Origin: Bradyrhizobium nivariense
GTDB lineage: Bacteria > Pseudomonadota > Alphaproteobacteria > Rhizobiales > Xanthobacteraceae
Length of the DNA stretch: 64,000 nt
Assembly: GCF_029846715.1 (NCBI RefSeq)
Contig: NZ_JARVWW010000014.1
Span: 62,001 to 126,000, forward strand
Reading direction: 5' to 3'
The notes beneath the pieces are model-generated. The model was not told the origin of the DNA and made no database searches. It saw only the letters and a list, made by a program, of their open reading frames with translations. A program made the translations under genes and the position numbers. Shown one piece after another: positions 35,938 through 43,723 of the stretch (position 1 is its first letter; the number at the start of each line of letters is the position of its first letter).

Positions 35938-36696
35938 TCACAGTGCCGCACCCCAGCTCCGCGCGGTCTGCAAGATCCAGTCGCGATAGAGCGTGAGCGG
36001 CGTGACGCCGGTCAGCCCGCCACAGCCGGCGGCGCCGTTCGGCCCCGTGGACCAACTGATGACGCCGACGAGCACGGGACCGTTCGGCTTATCCTCGAAC
36101 ACGGGACCGCCGGAATCGCCGGTACAGGCGCCAATTCCATCGCGAACACCGTTGGTTACGGGATCGACCAGCCGAATTTGAAGCGTGCCGGGCTGGCCCG
36201 TCGCAACAAGCGCGGCAACACGCGTCGTGCCGCCGCTCTTGCCGTCACCGCGCGTGGTGACGCCGATGCCGGCGATCACGAAGCGACTGCCGACCTGGAT
36301 TGGAATATTCGGCGCGCCGACCGACACCGTCGATTTTCCCTTGAGCCGAATTTCCAACTGCAGCAGCGCCACGTCGGCGGTAGCGCGATGCGCTTGCATC
36401 GCCTGCATGTTGAAATTCGGATGGATCGCGACGGTGCGGACATTCAGCAGTTGCGGCTGACCGTCGGTGCCGCGATCGACGATCTTGTAGTCCGCGCCGG
36501 GCTGCACGCAGTGGGCGACGGTGAGCACCAGCTTTGGCGCGACCAGGGTGCCGGTACAGAAATTGCCGCGCGAGCCGACGATCGTGACGACGGCGCGCGC
36601 GACGCCATCGGCCTGCGGCGTGCCGCCACCAACGACGGCATAAGCGGGCGTGGCGAGCAGCAGCGCGGTTGTAATGAGGGTTACAAGCTTTTTCAT
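35938..36696 (-). CDS. Secreted trypsin-like serine protease
   Basis: A 252-residue protein starting MKKLVTLITTALLLATPAYA, a clean signal peptide; an upstream ATG at 36720 is possible. The S1 catalytic triad is visible: His in LTVAHC, Asp in TADVALLQLE, Ser in CTGDSGGPVF. The mature N-terminus VVGGGTPQ recalls the IVGG of activated trypsins. Cysteine pairs at NFCTG/AHC and ACTGDS/AGCGG fit two disulfides. It is exported to the periplasm or outside. No dedicated neighbours point to a substrate. Confidence 0.93.
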   Translation of the reverse strand: MKKLVTLITTALLLATPAYAVVGGGTPQADGVARAVVTIVGSRGNFCTGTLVAPKLVLTVAHCVQPGADYKIVDRGTDGQPQLLNVRTVAIHPNFNMQAMQAHRATADVALLQLEIRLKGKSTVSVGAPNIPIQVGSRFVIAGIGVTTRGDGKSGGTTRVAALVATGQPGTLQIRLVDPVTNGVRDGIGACTGDSGGPVFEDKPNGPVLVGVISWSTGPNGAAGCGGLTGVTPLTLYRDWILQTARSWGAAL

Positions 36697-36807
36697 GTAA
36701 ACACGCTTTGGTGTCGGCATCGGTGACGGCGGTGGGATGGCTTCGGACTGGCCCTTGCCGATAGCGCATGCTAGCGCTCTTGGAAAGCAATTGACGAGGG
36801 CGAGATC

Positions 36808-37443
36808 TTGACGATCGAGGCTGTGATCTTTGATTTTGGCGGCGTGCTGACGAGTTCGCCGTTCGAGGCGTTCACGCGGTTCGAGACCGAGCGCGGCCTG
36901 CCCATCGACATCATCCGGCGCACCAACGCCGCCAATCATCTGGAAAACGCCTGGGCCAAGTTCGAGCGCGCCGAAGTCGATATCGACACGTTCGACAAGC
37001 TGTTCGCGACGGAGTCACTCACGCTCGGCGCGGAAGTGCGCGGGCGTGACGTCCTGCCGCTGCTTCAGGGCGATCTGCGCCCCGAGATGGTCGAAGCGCT
37101 GAAGCGCATCAAGGCGCAGTTCAAGACCGGCTGCATTACCAACAATCTGCCGGCCAATGCGATCGGTAGCATGACCGGGCGCTCACTCTATGTCGCCGAG
37201 GTGATGGTATTGTTCGACCATGTCATCGAGTCCGCCAAGATCGGCCTGCGCAAGCCCGACCCGCGCATCTACAAGATGATGGTCGAGACGCTGAACGCCA
37301 ATCCGAAGAATTGCGTCTATCTCGATGATCTCGGCGTCAATCTGAAGCCAGCGCGCGAGATGGGCATGACGACGATCAAGGTCACCAGCGGCGCGCAGGC
37401 GATCGCCGAACTGGAAGCCGCGACGGGATTAAAGCTGAGCTAG
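36808..37443 (+). CDS. HAD-superfamily hydrolase (subfamily IA)
   Basis: A 211-residue protein starting at TTG 36808, with GAGGGCGAG before it. Motif I is VIFDFGGVLTSS (nucleophile Asp), motif II lies in GCITNNLP, motif III is in IGLRKPDPRIYK, and motif IV is CVYLDDLGVNLKPAREMGM. The family resembles the phosphatase domains found fused in soluble epoxide hydrolases and ACAD10. It is divergent from the protease gene and convergent with mtnA; no direct pathway link. Confidence 0.9.
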   Translation: MTIEAVIFDFGGVLTSSPFEAFTRFETERGLPIDIIRRTNAANHLENAWAKFERAEVDIDTFDKLFATESLTLGAEVRGRDVLPLLQGDLRPEMVEALKRIKAQFKTGCITNNLPANAIGSMTGRSLYVAEVMVLFDHVIESAKIGLRKPDPRIYKMMVETLNANPKNCVYLDDLGVNLKPAREMGMTTIKVTSGAQAIAELEAATGLKLS

Positions 37444-37455
37444 CGACGCTCACAA

Positions 37456-37562
37456 CCCTCATCCTGAGGAGCGCGCCTTTGCGCGCGTCTCGAAGGATGA
37501 AAGCCCCACTGGGCTCCTCGCCCTTCGAGACGCCGCGCAAGCGCGGCTCCTCAGGGTGAGGG
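37456..37562. repeat. Dispersed palindromic element, family C, between convergent genes
   Basis: CCCTCATCCTGAGGAGC at the left pairs with GCTCCTCAGGGTGAGGG at the right, and internally CGCGCGTCTCGAAGG pairs with CCTTCGAGACGCCGCG. It fills nearly the whole gap between the convergent HAD and mtnA genes and probably acts as a bidirectional transcript end. Confidence 0.75.
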
Positions 37563-37572
37563 ATTACACATC

Positions 37573-38679
37573 CTACTCCGCCGTAGCGATCCGCTCCGGA
37601 AACGCCGCGGCGAGCGAGGCGCGGTCGGGTTTCAGTACGCCGCGCTCAGTGATGAGGCCGGTGACGAGCCGCGCCGGGGTCACGTCGAAGGCATAGTTCG
37701 CGACCGGCGAGCCCTCCGGCACGATCCGCACCGTCTCAAGCCTTCCGTCTGCGGTGCGGCCGGTCATGTCGGTGACCTCCGTGCCGCTGCGCTGCTCGAT
37801 CGGGATATCCCGGATGCCGTCATCGACGGTAAAATCGATCGTCGGCGACGGCAGCGCGACGTAGAACGGCACGTTATTGTCGTGCGCGGCAAGCGCCTTC
37901 AAATACGTGCCGATCTTGTTGCAGACGTCGCCATTGGCGGCAACGCGATCGGTGCCGACAATGGCGAGATCGACCATGCCATGCTGCATCAGATGTCCGC
38001 CGGTATTGTCGGGGATCACGGTATGCGGCACGCCGTGATGGCCGAGCTCCCAGGCCGTGAGCGAGGCGCCCTGGTTGCGCGGACGCGTCTCGTCGACCCA
38101 GACATGGATCTTGATGCCGCGCTCATGCGCGAGATAAATCGGCGCCGTCGCCGTGCCCCAGTCGACGGTCGCAAGCCAGCCGGCATTGCAATGGGTCAGC
38201 ACGTTGACAGTCTCGCCCGGCTTCTTCTTTGCGACGATCGCCTCGATGAGTTTCAGGCCATTGCCGGCGATGCCACGGTTGATCTCGACGTCCTGCTCGA
38301 CGATCTCGTCGGCGCGCGCATAGGCAGCTTCCGCTCGCTCCGGCGAATCGATCGGCGCGAGCGTCGTGCGCATCTCGTCCAGCGCCCATTTCAGATTGAT
38401 CGCTGTCGGTCGCGCCACGACCAGCGTATCATAAGCCCGCTTCAGGCCGGCGTCGGAGGCATCCTCACGCATCGCGAGCGCCATGCCGTAAGCTGCGGTC
38501 GCGCCGATCAGCGGCGCACCGCGCACCAGCATGTCGCGGATGGCGACCGCTGCGTCTTCGCATGACGTCAGACGTGCGACGACGAATTCATGCGGCAGCC
38601 GGCGCTGGTCGATCGCTCCGACCGACCAGCCGTCGCGCTCACGCCAGATGCTGCGGAAATGCTTGCCGTCGACCTTCAT
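37573..38679 (-). CDS. mtnA: S-methyl-5-thioribose-1-phosphate isomerase
   Basis: A 368-residue protein of the eIF2B-like family. It turns methylthioribose-1-phosphate into methylthioribulose-1-phosphate in methionine salvage. Family motifs are RGAPLIGATAAYGMALAM, the catalytic cysteine in THCNAGWLATVDWGT, and the catalytic aspartate in VGTDRVAANGDVCNKIGTY. It lies 18 bp downstream of mtnP, which makes its substrate's precursor. Confidence 0.96.
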   Translation of the reverse strand: MKVDGKHFRSIWRERDGWSVGAIDQRRLPHEFVVARLTSCEDAAVAIRDMLVRGAPLIGATAAYGMALAMREDASDAGLKRAYDTLVVARPTAINLKWALDEMRTTLAPIDSPERAEAAYARADEIVEQDVEINRGIAGNGLKLIEAIVAKKKPGETVNVLTHCNAGWLATVDWGTATAPIYLAHERGIKIHVWVDETRPRNQGASLTAWELGHHGVPHTVIPDNTGGHLMQHGMVDLAIVGTDRVAANGDVCNKIGTYLKALAAHDNNVPFYVALPSPTIDFTVDDGIRDIPIEQRSGTEVTDMTGRTADGRLETVRIVPEGSPVANYAFDVTPARLVTGLITERGVLKPDRASLAAAFPERIATAE

Positions 38680-38697
38680 GGCATTCTGCCTTTCGTA

Positions 38698-39573
38698 TCA
38701 CGCCCGCAGGATGCGCCCGGCCACCGCATCGAGCTTCCTCAAAAGCTCGGGATCGCGCGCCTCGGGCGCAGTGATGAGCGCGGTATCGAGCGCGCGGTCC
38801 GAACCGATCGGGCACGGCTCATGCTCGCGCGGGAAGTCTTTCGCCAGCCGTGCCACCAGCGCCTTTGCCTTGTCGGCATTCGAGGTCAGCACGCGGATGA
38901 TGTCCTGCACGGTGACGGCGTCGTGATCGGGATGCCAGCAATCGAAATCCGTCACCATCGCGACGGTGGCATAGCAAATCTCGGCCTCTCGCGCGAGTTT
39001 CGCTTCAGGCATGTTGGTCATGCCGATTACGGAATAGCCCAGCGTCTTGTAGGTCATGCTTTCCGCATAGGTGGAGAATTGCGGTCCCTCCATGCAGACA
39101 TAAGTGCCGCCGCGCGCAAACGCGATGCCCTCGGCTTCAGCGGCCGCGGCAAGATGAATACGTAAGCGCGGCGAAACCGGGTGCGCCATCGACACATGCG
39201 CGACGCATCCCCTGCCGAAGAACGAGCTCTCGCGCTTGTGGGTGCGGTCGACGAACTGGTCGACGAGAACGAAGGTGCCCGGCGACAGTTCCTCCCTGAA
39301 CGAGCCGCAGGCCGACAGCGAGATCAGGTCGGTGACGCCGGCGCGCTTCAGGATGTCGATATTGGCGCGATAGTTGATGTCGGAGGGCGACAGCCGGTGG
39401 CCCTTGTCGTGGCGTGGCAGGAACACGATCGGCAGGCCGGCAATGGAGCCGCGCCGCGGGGGCGCCGATGGCTCGCCCCAGGGGCTCTTGATCACCTCTT
39501 CGCGAGCGTCCTCTAGTCCCGGCAGATCGTAGATGCCGGAGCCACCGATGATGCCCAATACCGCCTGCGTCAT
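38698..39573 (-). CDS. mtnP: S-methyl-5'-thioadenosine phosphorylase
   Basis: A 291-residue protein starting MTQAVLGIIGGSGIYDLPGL at 39573. It phosphorolyses methylthioadenosine to adenine and methylthioribose-1-phosphate. Phosphate- and substrate-site motifs are present: the GGSG loop, FLPRHDKGHRLSPSDINYRA, SACGSFREEL, and CMEGPQFSTYAESM with GMTNMPEAKLAREAEICYAT. It forms a two-gene operon with mtnA. Confidence 0.96.
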   Translation of the reverse strand: MTQAVLGIIGGSGIYDLPGLEDAREEVIKSPWGEPSAPPRRGSIAGLPIVFLPRHDKGHRLSPSDINYRANIDILKRAGVTDLISLSACGSFREELSPGTFVLVDQFVDRTHKRESSFFGRGCVAHVSMAHPVSPRLRIHLAAAAEAEGIAFARGGTYVCMEGPQFSTYAESMTYKTLGYSVIGMTNMPEAKLAREAEICYATVAMVTDFDCWHPDHDAVTVQDIIRVLTSNADKAKALVARLAKDFPREHEPCPIGSDRALDTALITAPEARDPELLRKLDAVAGRILRA

Positions 39574-39696
39574 GCCTGCTCTACCCCGTTCGCGCCAGCG
39601 CAATCCCGTGGAGAAGCTATGCCAGTTTTACGTCGGTTTTGGAACGGGGGTGATGGGACGGAAAGTGCGGTCAGGAAGAGGCGGCAGCGCGCCGGA

Positions 39697-39969
39697 CTAG
39701 GCCGCCGTCGCCTGCTGCAGCTGGGACGCGACCATGCGCTCCAGCGTCTCGACGGACTGGAAGTTTTCCGGTGTGATCTCGGACTGGGGAATCGTGAAGT
39801 CGAACTCGGCTTCGACGCCGAGCATCAGATTGACCATGTCCATCGAGGTCAGGCCGGCATCGACGAGCTTGGCCTGCGGCGTGACGTCAGCGGCGAGCGA
39901 GTTCTGTGCAAGGATGCCCTTCACCAGCTTGATGATGCGACTGCGCAATTCGGTGTCGAAGGCCTGCAT
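39697..39969 (-). CDS. Small acyl-carrier-protein homologue (aminoacyl carrier protein)
   Basis: A 90-residue protein from MQAFDTELRSRIIKLVKGIL at 39969. It has the four-helix carrier-protein pattern with Ser42 in DAGLTSMDMVNLMLGVEAEF as the phosphopantetheine site; here TSM replaces the usual DSL. In B. japonicum a carrier protein of this kind accepts an amino acid from a class II synthetase-like ligase encoded nearby. The ligase is found here at 41637-42617, across a divergent promoter region, so the assignment is likely. Confidence 0.88.
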   Translation of the reverse strand: MQAFDTELRSRIIKLVKGILAQNSLAADVTPQAKLVDAGLTSMDMVNLMLGVEAEFDFTIPQSEITPENFQSVETLERMVASQLQQATAA

Positions 39970-40324
39970 CGGTAAATTCCCATCTGTCGACAAAGGTCGG
40001 ACCGGTTGCCGGCTACGATGGGCACGGCGGCCCGATCCCGCAATGGGCGTCAGCATTACTTCGCGTTTCTTAGTAAACGATGACTCAGATTGTCTGGATT
40101 TTCGGCCTCTTACAGATCCCTAACGCGACCGCGGAGATTCGGGCGATGCAAACAACCGGACCTTAACTGTCTGTTCGGAATTGGGTTTTGTTTACCCTCT
40201 ATTTCATCGACGAATTTGAATTAAATCCGTAGCCTCGTCTCATAAGCAAAGATGGTCGGAGGATCGCTTACGGCATCGCGAATGATGCCGACGATCTCGA
40301 ACGGCAAACCGGAGGCGGACGAGT
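39970..40324. promoter_or_regulatory. 355-bp divergent intergenic region, carrier protein / dehydrogenase homologue
   Basis: There is no credible gene here. The stretch 40180-40245 is much richer in A and T than its surroundings (TTTTGTTTACCCTCTATTTC; TTTGAATTAAATCC) and probably holds promoter elements for the plus-strand operon. AGTAAACGA near 40070 and TTGTTTACC near 40190 are loosely inverted to each other. I cannot assign a specific sigma factor or regulator. Confidence 0.5.
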
Positions 40325-41542
40325 ATGAACGTGCGTGAAGCAGTCCTCACTGTCGACGAGACACAGACGAGCTTTCTCGAGCAGGGTCCCTCCCTCATCG
40401 AACGCGCCGCCCGAACCGCCGCTGCGGCGGCTGCCGACGCAGACGGGGTCGATCGCGACGCCCGCTTCCCCCACAAGGCTTTCGAGGTCGCGCGTGAGCA
40501 AAAGCTGCTCGGCGTCATGATCCCGGTCGAGTTCGGCGGCTTCGGTGCCTCGATCCACGACGTCACCGACATCTGCTATACGCTCGGACGCGCCTGCGCC
40601 TCCACGGCGATGATCTACGCGATGCACACGACAAAGGTCGCCTGCGTCGTCAGGCACGGCCACGGCATTCCCTGGATGGAAACCATGATGCGCCGGGTCG
40701 CGCGCGACCAGTGGCTACTCGCCTCCTCCACCACCGAAGGCCAGAACGGCGGCAACATCCGCACCAGCGCGGCTGCGGTCGACCACGCCGGCGACACCGT
40801 CTCGCTCGTGCGCGACGCCACCGTGATCTCCTACGGCGCCGAGGCCGACGGCCTCGTCACCATCGCCCGCCGCGCCACCGATGCTTCTGCGTCTGACCAG
40901 GTGCTGCTGGCGCTCGCCAAGGACGATTATTCGCTGAAGCGGACGCTGGGCTGGGAAACGCTCGGCATGCGCGGCACCTGTTCGACCGGTTTCGAGTTGA
41001 AGGTCGACTGCCCCGCCGACCGCGTCTTCCCGGAATCCTACGACAAGATCCACGCCCAGACCATGACGCCGTTCGCGCATCTGTGCTGGTCTTCGGCCTG
41101 GGCTGGTATCGCCGCTGCCGCGGTCACGCGTGCGCAAGCCTTCGTCCGCAAGGCGGCCCGCACCTCAGGCGGCCAGATGCCGCCGGCGGCCGCGCATTTC
41201 ACCGCCGCCAAGATGTCGCTGGCCAAGCTGCGGGCGCTGATATCAGCCAATATCGACGCCTTTGCCCGCGCCGAACACGACGAACGTGCGCTCGGCTCGC
41301 TCGACTTCCAGTCTTCGATCACGCTGTTGAAGGTGCAGGCGTCCGAGCTCGCGGTCGAGACCGTGATGCATGCGATGCGTACCGCAGGCCTCTCCGGTTA
41401 CCGCAACGACGGTGAGTTCACCATGGGCCGCCATCTGCGCGACGTGCTGTCGTCGCCGATCATGATCAACAACGACCGCATTCTCGCCAATGCCGCGACG
41501 TCGACGCTGATGAGCGGCGTGCCCTTGAGCCTTCGTGACTGA
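40325..41542 (+). CDS. Acyl-CoA dehydrogenase homologue of the aminoacyl-carrier-protein cluster
   Basis: A 405-residue protein with the dehydrogenase domain order: helical N-part (LGVMIPVEFGGFGASIHDVT), beta-domain (LLASSTTEGQNGGNIRTSAA) and helical C-part (MHAMRTAGLSGYRNDGEFTM). The usual FAD motif is replaced by SSTTEGQNGGNIRTS and the C-terminal region ends DVLSSPIMINNDRILANAA, so it belongs to the distant DszC/carrier-protein-type branch. Its position beside the carrier protein and aa:CP ligase suggests that it oxidises an amino acid bound to the carrier; this is inference. Confidence 0.85.
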   Translation: MNVREAVLTVDETQTSFLEQGPSLIERAARTAAAAAADADGVDRDARFPHKAFEVAREQKLLGVMIPVEFGGFGASIHDVTDICYTLGRACASTAMIYAMHTTKVACVVRHGHGIPWMETMMRRVARDQWLLASSTTEGQNGGNIRTSAAAVDHAGDTVSLVRDATVISYGAEADGLVTIARRATDASASDQVLLALAKDDYSLKRTLGWETLGMRGTCSTGFELKVDCPADRVFPESYDKIHAQTMTPFAHLCWSSAWAGIAAAAVTRAQAFVRKAARTSGGQMPPAAAHFTAAKMSLAKLRALISANIDAFARAEHDERALGSLDFQSSITLLKVQASELAVETVMHAMRTAGLSGYRNDGEFTMGRHLRDVLSSPIMINNDRILANAATSTLMSGVPLSLRD

Positions 41543-41590
41543 CGTGCCTTTTCGTGACTGACGTGCCTTGGCGTGACTGACGTATCTTGG
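41534..41590 (+). repeat. Three tandem 19-bp direct repeats
   Basis: The unit CGTGACTGACGTGCCTTKK occurs at 41534-41552, 41553-41571 and 41572-41590. The first copy contains the last two codons and stop of the dehydrogenase homologue (CGT GAC TGA), and the third changes GTGCC to GTATC. Since 19 is not a multiple of three, the repeats bring TGA stops into all frames. Confidence 0.85.
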
Positions 41591-41636
41591 CGACCAAACC
41601 AACAAGAACAATTTTGAGATAGCAGGACATCGAACC

Positions 41637-42617
41637 ATGAACATTGCCGTCCTCCCCAATTCGCCCGAGACCGCCCCGCAAATCGCGGATCCGCTTGATC
41701 ACCTCGCCGACAAGCTGTTCCACTCCATGGGCTCGGACGGCGTCTACGCCCGCACCGCGCTTTATGAGGGCATCGTCGAGCGGCTCGCCGCACTGATCAC
41801 GAGCCATCGCGAAGCCGGCACCGAAGTGATGCGCTTCCCGCCGGTGATGAGTCGCGCCCAGCTCGAGAAGTCCGGCTACCTCAAGAGCTTTCCGAACCTG
41901 CTCGGCTGCGTCTGCGGCCTGCACGGCACCGAGCGCGAGATCAACGCCGCGGTAAGCCGCTTCGATGCCGGCGGCGACTGGACCAGCTCGCTCTCGCCGG
42001 CAGACCTCGTGCTGTCGCCGGCGGCCTGCTATCCCGTCTATCCGATCGCGGCGAGCCGCGGCCAGTTGCCGAAGGGTGGCCTGCGTTTCGACGTCGCCGC
42101 CGACTGCTTCCGCCGCGAGCCGTCGAAGCATCTCGACCGGCTGCAATCGTTCCGGATGCGCGAGTATGTCTGCATCGGCAGCCCCGATGACGTCGCCGAT
42201 TTTCGCGAGCGCTGGATGGTGCGCGCGCAGGCGATCGCGACCGATCTCGGTCTCACCTTTCGCGTCGACTATGCCAGCGATCCGTTCTTCGGCCGCGTCG
42301 GTCAGATGAAGGCGGTGAGCCAGAAGCAGCAGCAGCTCAAGTTCGAACTGCTGATCCCGCTGCGCTCGGAAGAGCAGCCGACCGCCTGCATGAGCTTCAA
42401 CTATCACCGCGAGCATTTCGGCACGACCTGGGACATCCAGGACGCCAATGGCGAGCCGGCCCACACCGGCTGCGTCGCCTTCGGCATGGACCGCCTGGCC
42501 GTCGCCATGTTCCACACCCACGGCACCGACCTTTCCGCCTGGCCCGCCAAGGTGCGTGAGACCGTGGGCCTGCAGCCGCAGACCGCGGCCGATGCCCATG
42601 GCGAAGGCTGGCGCTAA
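41637..42617 (+). CDS. Amino acid:[carrier protein] ligase (seryl-tRNA-synthetase-like)
   Basis: A 326-residue class II aminoacyl-tRNA synthetase-like catalytic core without tRNA-binding arm. It activates an amino acid with ATP and loads it onto a carrier protein's phosphopantetheine. Motif 2 is CFRREPSKHLDRLQSFRMRE and motif 3 is AFGMDRLAVAMF. The three zinc ligands described in the B. japonicum enzyme (Cys131, Glu176, Cys279) are at the same residue numbers here: Cys131 in SPAACYPVYP, Glu176 in MREYV, Cys279 in HTGCVAFG. It lies 94 bp after the dehydrogenase homologue. The amino acid used (glycine or alanine in known enzymes) cannot be read with certainty. Confidence 0.95.
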   Translation: MNIAVLPNSPETAPQIADPLDHLADKLFHSMGSDGVYARTALYEGIVERLAALITSHREAGTEVMRFPPVMSRAQLEKSGYLKSFPNLLGCVCGLHGTEREINAAVSRFDAGGDWTSSLSPADLVLSPAACYPVYPIAASRGQLPKGGLRFDVAADCFRREPSKHLDRLQSFRMREYVCIGSPDDVADFRERWMVRAQAIATDLGLTFRVDYASDPFFGRVGQMKAVSQKQQQLKFELLIPLRSEEQPTACMSFNYHREHFGTTWDIQDANGEPAHTGCVAFGMDRLAVAMFHTHGTDLSAWPAKVRETVGLQPQTAADAHGEGWR

Positions 42618-42654
42618 CAGAACGAGGCCGGTCATTTCCACGGGAAAGACGAGC

Positions 42655-43530
42655 GTGATCCATACCAAGGTCCGATGCCGCGAGATCACCGAATCCGACG
42701 TTGAGGCGGTCGCGGATTTGCTGACGCGCGGCTTCGTCGGCCGCTCGCGCAACTACTGGATCCAGGGCCTGCGCCGGCAAGCCTTCCGGCCGGTGCCGGA
42801 AGGCTACCCGCGCTTCGGCTACATGCTCGACAATGACGGCACGCCGGTCGGCGTGCTGCTGCTGATCTACACGGCGCGGAAGGACGGCGATGAGACCGCC
42901 ATCCAGTGCAATTTGTCGAGCTGGTACGTCGATCCGGCCTACCGCAACTACGCGCCGCTGCTGACCAAGATCGCGCAGCGGCACAAGGACGTCACCTATC
43001 TCAACATCAGCCCGGCGCCGTGGACCTGGCCCATCATCGAGACGCAGGGCTTTCGCGCCTATTGTCGCGGCATATTCTTTTCGGTACCTGCGCTGGCGCG
43101 CGTCCCGCGCTGGAGCAAGATCGAGGTCATCTCGCAGCACGCCAAGACGATCGACGGGCTTTCAGACGCGGAGACCGAGCTCTTGACGCGGCATGCGCGC
43201 TACAATTGCCTCAGCCTCGTCTGCCGCACGCCGAATGGAACGTTTCCCTTCATCCTGCAACCGGTGCGCATCCGCCGCGGCTTCATTGCGCCGCCCGCGA
43301 TGAAGCTGATCTACTGCCGCAGCGCCGCCGAATACGCCGAATGCGCAGGCCGCATCGGCCGGCTGCTGCTGCGGCTCGGCAAGATCGCCGTCGCCATCGA
43401 TTCCAACGGCCCGGTTCCCGGCCTCGTCGGCATCTACACCGAGCGGCGCGGCCGCAAGTATTTCAAGGGCCCGCACCGGCCGCAGCTCGCCGACCTCACG
43501 GATACGGAGCTCGTCCTTTACGGGCCGTAG
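42655..43530 (+). CDS. GNAT-like acyltransferase in the aminoacyl-carrier-protein cluster
   Basis: A 291-residue protein from GTG 42655 with GGGAAAG before it; the frame is open further up but overlaps the ligase gene. The N-terminal ~130 residues look like a GNAT fold (CREITESDVEAVADLLTRGF, NLSSWYVDPAYRNYAPLLTK, IIETQGFRAYCRG). The C-terminal half (FILQPVRIRRGFIAPPAMKL; GLVGIYTERRGRKYFKGP) may be a second, diverged GNAT-like lobe. It is 37 bp downstream of the aa:CP ligase and probably in its operon, so it could transfer the aminoacyl group from the carrier to an acceptor. That role is inferred. Confidence 0.75.
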   Translation: MIHTKVRCREITESDVEAVADLLTRGFVGRSRNYWIQGLRRQAFRPVPEGYPRFGYMLDNDGTPVGVLLLIYTARKDGDETAIQCNLSSWYVDPAYRNYAPLLTKIAQRHKDVTYLNISPAPWTWPIIETQGFRAYCRGIFFSVPALARVPRWSKIEVISQHAKTIDGLSDAETELLTRHARYNCLSLVCRTPNGTFPFILQPVRIRRGFIAPPAMKLIYCRSAAEYAECAGRIGRLLLRLGKIAVAIDSNGPVPGLVGIYTERRGRKYFKGPHRPQLADLTDTELVLYGP

Positions 43531-43723
43531 GTCGCCCGGGCCGAGCATTCACTGTCGTCCCGGCGGATTGTTGCGCGTTCCCGCGTCCGAGGCACACGAC
43601 TCTGCATCGCCAGTCACCCTCCGTAAACTACGGCGCTTAAGGGAATTTTCCCGCCTCTTCGCTACCCTCGGCGACTGAATTCCGTTGCGTTAAGTCTATT
43701 GCCCGCCGAGACCCAGCCGCCCC

